A DNA stretch of 8,078 bases, from NCBI GenBank assembly GCA_002363575.1, contig DEWI01000094.1, positions 1 to 8,078 on the forward strand, written 5' to 3'. Made by a program: the position numbers and the translations under genes. Numbering within the stretch: position 1 is the stretch's first letter; each line of letters begins with the position of its first letter. The notes under the pieces are model-generated. The model did no database searches. It was given only the letters and a program-made list of their open reading frames with translations, and had not been told where the DNA came from. The stretch comes from Verrucomicrobia bacterium UBA3214. Its GTDB lineage: Bacteria > Verrucomicrobiota > Kiritimatiellia > RFP12 > UBA1067. Of the stretch, positions 5,439 to 8,078 are shown piece after piece.

Positions 5439-8078
5439 CTATTTCTCCTTCCGGTTCTGCACGCGGACATGCACAGCGTGGAAATGCGAGGCACGATTCG
5501 CCAGCGCAGTCTCCAGGCCAGGCGCCGCCGCCATCGCAAGCGCCGCCGCCTCCGCAGTCGCAGGCATGATCGCCACTTCGAGAGTGCCGGCGTGCGCCGA
5601 AATGCTTATGGCGCTACCGCCGAGAACGCCGGGGGTGAGCTGTATAAGCATCCGCCCTTCGCCATACCTCGCAGGCGGCTCAAGCGCCATTCGCGCAACG
5701 ACCGTTTCTGCCAACTCGCGGACGATCTCCGCGACTTCCGGCGATTGCGGAGCGGCGACAGGCGCTTGTATCTCGCCACCCGCGACTGGCGCAGTCTGCG
5801 CAGCTTGCAAGACGACACCTTCAAGTCGCCTGGACGGCTCGTCGCTAGATGTCTGCGGAGCGATGCGCGGAGATTCGGCACTCACGTGCGAAGCAAGCTT
5901 GCCGGGAACATCTTCTCCTCGCAAAGCAGCCGTCGCGACTTGCGATGCCGCCGGCGCGGAGACTTCGGCACTGCGAACCGGCGCTGCGGTTTGCGCCGCA
6001 ACTGTATCAGAAATCCCGGCGCTATGTCCTGGCACCACGACTTGCGCTGCCGCCGGAGCAGGAACTTCAACACCCCTCTCTTGCGCTGCTGCTTGCACCG
6101 CAACTAACACGGGAGCCGCGACATGCCGTTCGGGTGCTGCGAGTTGCGCTGTCGCCTGGGCGGGAACTGCGACGCTGCGCTCTGGTGCTACGATTTGCGC
6201 TATAACCGGAGCGGAAACTTCAGCGCTTTGCACAGGCGCTACGATTTGCGCCGTAGCCGGGGCGGAAACTTCGGCAGGCTGCATAGGCGCTACGATTTGC
6301 GCCGTAGCCGGGACGGAAACTTCAGAACTTTGCACAGGCGCTTGCGCTATAGCCGGGGCTGGAACTTCAACGCTCTGCACAGGCGCTGCGACTTGCGCTA
6401 CAGCCGGGGCTGGAACTTCAACGCTCTGCACAGGCGCTACGATTTGCGCCGTAGCCGGGGCGGAAACTTCGGCAGGCTGCATAGGCGCTGCGACTTGCGC
6501 TATAGCCGGGGCTGGGACTTCAACGCTCTGAACAGGCGCTACAACTTGCGCTATAGCCGGGACTGGGACTTCAACGCTCTGAACAGGCGCTGCGACTTGC
6601 GCTGTAGCCGAAGCTGGAACTTCAACGCTCTGCACAGGTGCCACGACTTGCACTGTAGCCGGAGAGGAAGCTTTAACGCTCTGAACAGGCGCTACAACTT
6701 GCGCTGTAGCCGAAGCTGGAACTTCAACACTCTGCACAGGCGTTGCGACTTGCGCTGCAGCCGGAGCGGAAACTTCAACGCTCTGCACAGGCGCTACGAC
6801 TTGCGCTATAACCGGGACTGGAACATCAACGTTCTGCACAGGCGTTGCGACTTGCGCTGTAGCCAGAGTGGGAACTTCAACACTCTGCACAGGCGCTACG
6901 ACTTGCGATGCAACCGGAGCGGAAACTTCAACGCTCTGCACAGGCACTACAACTTGCGATGCAGTCGGAGCGGGGACTTCAACGCTCTTTACTGGCACTA
7001 CAACTTGCACTGTAGCCGGAGCGGGAACTTCAACGCTCTGCACAGCGGCCACGACTTGCGCGGCAACTGGAGCGGGAACTTCAACGCTTTGCACAGGCGC
7101 TACGACTTGCGCTGCAGCCGGAGAGGAAACTTCAACGCTCTGCACAGGCGCTACGACTTGCGCTATAGCCGGGGCTGGAACATCAACGTTCTGCACAAGC
7201 GCCACGACTTGCGCTGTAGCCGGAGCGGGAACTTCAACGCTCTGCACAGGCGCCACGACTTGCGCTGTAGCCGGAGCGGAAATTTTAGCACTCTGCACAG
7301 GCGCTACGACTTGCGATGCAACCGGAGCGGAAACTTTAACGCTCTGCACAGGCGCTACGACTTGCGATGCAGCCGGGGAAGAAACTTCAACTCGCTGCAC
7401 AGACGCCACGGCTTGCGATGCAACCGGAGCAAGAACTTTCGCGCTTAGCTCTGGCGCCACGGTTTGCGGCACAACGACAGCAGATGCCTCGGCGCGCCGT
7501 TCTGGCTCTGAAAATTGTGTCACAGCCGCCACAGGCGCTTCGACGGAATGCTTTGATTCCTTGGCTTGCGTTACTGTTGCAACGACAGGGACGTTGATAT
7601 ATTGCACCGATTCAACGGCTTGAGGCGTCGCCGTTACAGGCGATTCATCGCGCCGCGCCGGCGCGAAGGCTTGCGGCAACGTCGTTTCGCGGATTCCGAT
7701 GCGCCGATCAGTTGCGACGCGGACTTCGACGTGCGAAGAAGGCTTTCCGGCTTGCGGCGTAGATTCGACTGGCGAATCGACACGAAAACCAGATTCGACG
7801 ACGCGCGGCGCAAAAGGCTCGGCGCCGCCGGCAACCGGCTGTACCGATTGCCGAATTTCGTCGCAAGATCCGGACGCCACGAACTTCCGGGCATGAACGC
7901 CGCCAATGTCTTCGCGCCGATCGGGAGCAGCCGGAGATTCGACATCGCGCCCGGCCGAAGCGACATGCTCCACGGATTCCGCGCCGCCGTCATTGTCTTT
8001 GCCGCTCGGGCGCTCCGTCGCGGGAAACGAAGGCGTGCCACCGGCAGGCGGCGTCGCTTCGCCATCTATGGCGCCACC
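5439..8078 (-). CDS. sctP: T3SS needle-length control / substrate-switch protein SctP with a large 17-residue repeat ruler (5' end beyond the window)
   Basis: SctP (YscP, flagellar counterpart FliK) is secreted while the needle grows, sets its length, and switches export to later substrates through its C-terminal domain. The frame is open to the right edge, so the N-terminal secretion signal is not seen; 879 residues are visible. Counting from the edge: 1-205 is low-complexity, charged and Pro/Ala/Val-rich, with decayed repeats near its end. Residues 206-713 are 30 tandem 17-residue units. Residues 714-780 are a linker. About 781-879 resemble the FliK/SctP C-terminal switch domain, with RMLIQLTPGVLGGSAISISA at 809-828, GTLEVAIM, and a closing HAVHVRVQNRKEK. 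The function rests on this domain and on the sctP-Q-R-S-T order; overall sequence likeness is low, as is normal for this family. At 879 or more residues it is far longer than YscP (515). A GTG at 7973 could start a shorter frame, but has no clear ribosome site. Confidence 0.85.
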   Translation of the reverse strand, partial: GGAIDGEATPPAGGTPSFPATERPSGKDNDGGAESVEHVASAGRDVESPAAPDRREDIGGVHARKFVASGSCDEIRQSVQPVAGGAEPFAPRVVESGFRVDSPVESTPQAGKPSSHVEVRVATDRRIGIRETTLPQAFAPARRDESPVTATPQAVESVQYINVPVVATVTQAKESKHSVEAPVAAVTQFSEPERRAEASAVVVPQTVAPELSAKVLAPVASQAVASVQRVEVSSPAASQVVAPVQSVKVSAPVASQVVAPVQSAKISAPATAQVVAPVQSVEVPAPATAQVVALVQNVDVPAPAIAQVVAPVQSVEVSSPAAAQVVAPVQSVEVPAPVAAQVVAAVQSVEVPAPATVQVVVPVKSVEVPAPTASQVVVPVQSVEVSAPVASQVVAPVQSVEVPTLATAQVATPVQNVDVPVPVIAQVVAPVQSVEVSAPAAAQVATPVQSVEVPASATAQVVAPVQSVKASSPATVQVVAPVQSVEVPASATAQVAAPVQSVEVPVPAIAQVVAPVQSVEVPAPAIAQVAAPMQPAEVSAPATAQIVAPVQSVEVPAPAVAQVAAPVQSVEVPAPAIAQAPVQSSEVSVPATAQIVAPMQPAEVSAPATAQIVAPVQSAEVSAPVIAQIVAPERSVAVPAQATAQLAAPERHVAAPVLVAVQAAAQERGVEVPAPAAAQVVVPGHSAGISDTVAAQTAAPVRSAEVSAPAASQVATAALRGEDVPGKLASHVSAESPRIAPQTSSDEPSRRLEGVVLQAAQTAPVAGGEIQAPVAAPQSPEVAEIVRELAETVVARMALEPPARYGEGRMLIQLTPGVLGGSAISISAHAGTLEVAIMPATAEAAALAMAAAPGLETALANRASHFHAVHVRVQNRKEK
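5445..5450 (-). promoter_or_regulatory. Ribosome binding site for sctQ inside the end of sctP
   Basis: The minus strand reads AAGGAG, formed by the last Lys-Glu codons of sctP, 10 nt before the sctQ ATG at 5434. Together with the 4-nt intergenic gap it points to translational coupling and fixes the sctQ start. Confidence 0.65.
5940..7463 (-). repeat. In-frame tandem array of thirty 51-bp units within sctP
   Basis: The array encodes 30 head-to-tail 17-residue units with consensus VVAPVQSVEVPAPATAQ. I counted 29 full units and one of 15 residues (6297-6341). Each unit ends in Gln after a small residue and usually has one acidic residue. No unit contains Phe, Tyr, Trp or Cys. Units in the centre are nearly identical, while those at both ends drift, as expected when exchange is most frequent in the middle. 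The period is a multiple of three, so gain or loss of units keeps the frame. In SctP this region corresponds by position to the ruler segment. Confidence 0.95.
6229..6489 (-). repeat. 63-bp exact duplication four units apart within the sctP array
   Basis: Positions 6229-6291 are identical to 6427-6489, including the rare MQPAEVSAPATAQ unit type found nowhere else in the array. The offset is 198 bp, which is four units minus the 6-bp deletion of the short unit lying between them. This shows that a multi-unit block was copied, not just single units. Confidence 0.75.
7464..7670 (-). repeat. Four decayed units flanking the N-terminal side of the sctP array
   Basis: Four segments keep the unit length and the closing Gln but little else: FSEPERRAEASAVVVPQ (17), AKESKHSVEAPVAAVTQ (17), AVESVQYINVPVVATVTQ (18) and AFAPARRDESPVTATPQ (17). 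They look like older copies of the same unit that no longer take part in homogenisation. One carries a Tyr and one a Phe, residues absent from the main array. Confidence 0.6.

Noticed and set aside
6123..7448. A 441-residue plus-strand open frame rich in repeats such as RRYDLRCSRSGNFNALH, and similar frames at 5266-6531 and 6868-7623.
   Set aside because: They lie antisense to the sctP array. Because the unit is 51 bp, any frame lacking a stop in one unit stays open through all, so long shadow frames are expected. They have no recognisable domain or ribosome site.
5940..7463. The regular repeat array as a CRISPR or intergenic satellite.
   Set aside because: There are no alternating conserved repeats and unique spacers; the units are contiguous, 51 bp, and all in one coding frame continuous with a FliK/SctP-like C-terminus.
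5439..7973. The GTG at 7973 as the true start of SctP.
   Set aside because: The frame continues without a stop through 35 more codons to the window edge, and no Shine-Dalgarno precedes the GTG, so the real start is probably outside the window.

Overview
All genes in this window lie on the minus strand, so gene order runs from high to low coordinates. Two blocks can be seen. The right two thirds (about 2694-8078) is the core export-apparatus part of a non-flagellar type III secretion system (T3SS) in the classical order sctP-sctQ-sctR-sctS-sctT. It is tightly packed: a 4-nt gap between sctP and sctQ, 54 nt between sctQ and sctR, a 4-nt ATGA overlap between sctR and sctS, and 42 nt between sctS and sctT. 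The left third holds two housekeeping-type genes: iorA (indolepyruvate:ferredoxin oxidoreductase alpha subunit) with its own promoter, and the first 226 codons of an RlmI-type 23S rRNA cytosine methyltransferase that runs off the left edge.

The most striking feature is the SctP (needle-length control, substrate-switch) gene, which is open to the right edge and lacks its N-terminus. Between a degenerate N-terminal part and a recognisable C-terminal FliK/SctP-type switch domain it carries an in-frame tandem array of 30 units of 17 residues (51 bp), consensus VVAPVQSVEVPAPATAQ, about 508 residues in all. About four more decayed units extend it on the N-terminal side. The array shows unit-scale duplications (2-, 4- and 7-unit offsets) and one unit shortened by exactly 6 bp, so it looks like a DNA tract whose length can change by whole units without breaking the frame. 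If the SctP ruler model holds, this would be an expandable molecular ruler for the needle.

How the genes work together: SctR, SctS and SctT form the inner-membrane export gate, SctQ forms the cytoplasmic sorting platform, and SctP is thought to be secreted during needle assembly to measure length and switch the machine to later substrates. sctU, which commonly follows sctT, is not here. The next gene is iorA, which starts from an AT-rich extended -10 promoter. A pair of mutually exclusive GC-rich hairpins lies just after the sctT stop, which suggests the T3SS transcription unit ends there. iorB is not next to iorA either.

Organism: a GC-rich Gram-negative bacterium with a T3SS and an oxygen-sensitive ferredoxin-dependent 2-oxoacid oxidoreductase, hence probably anaerobic. 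A Lentisphaerae/Verrucomicrobia-type (PVC) anaerobe or a deltaproteobacterial anaerobe would fit. This is inference, and the window does not settle it. Every plus-strand open frame looks like a shadow of these genes.
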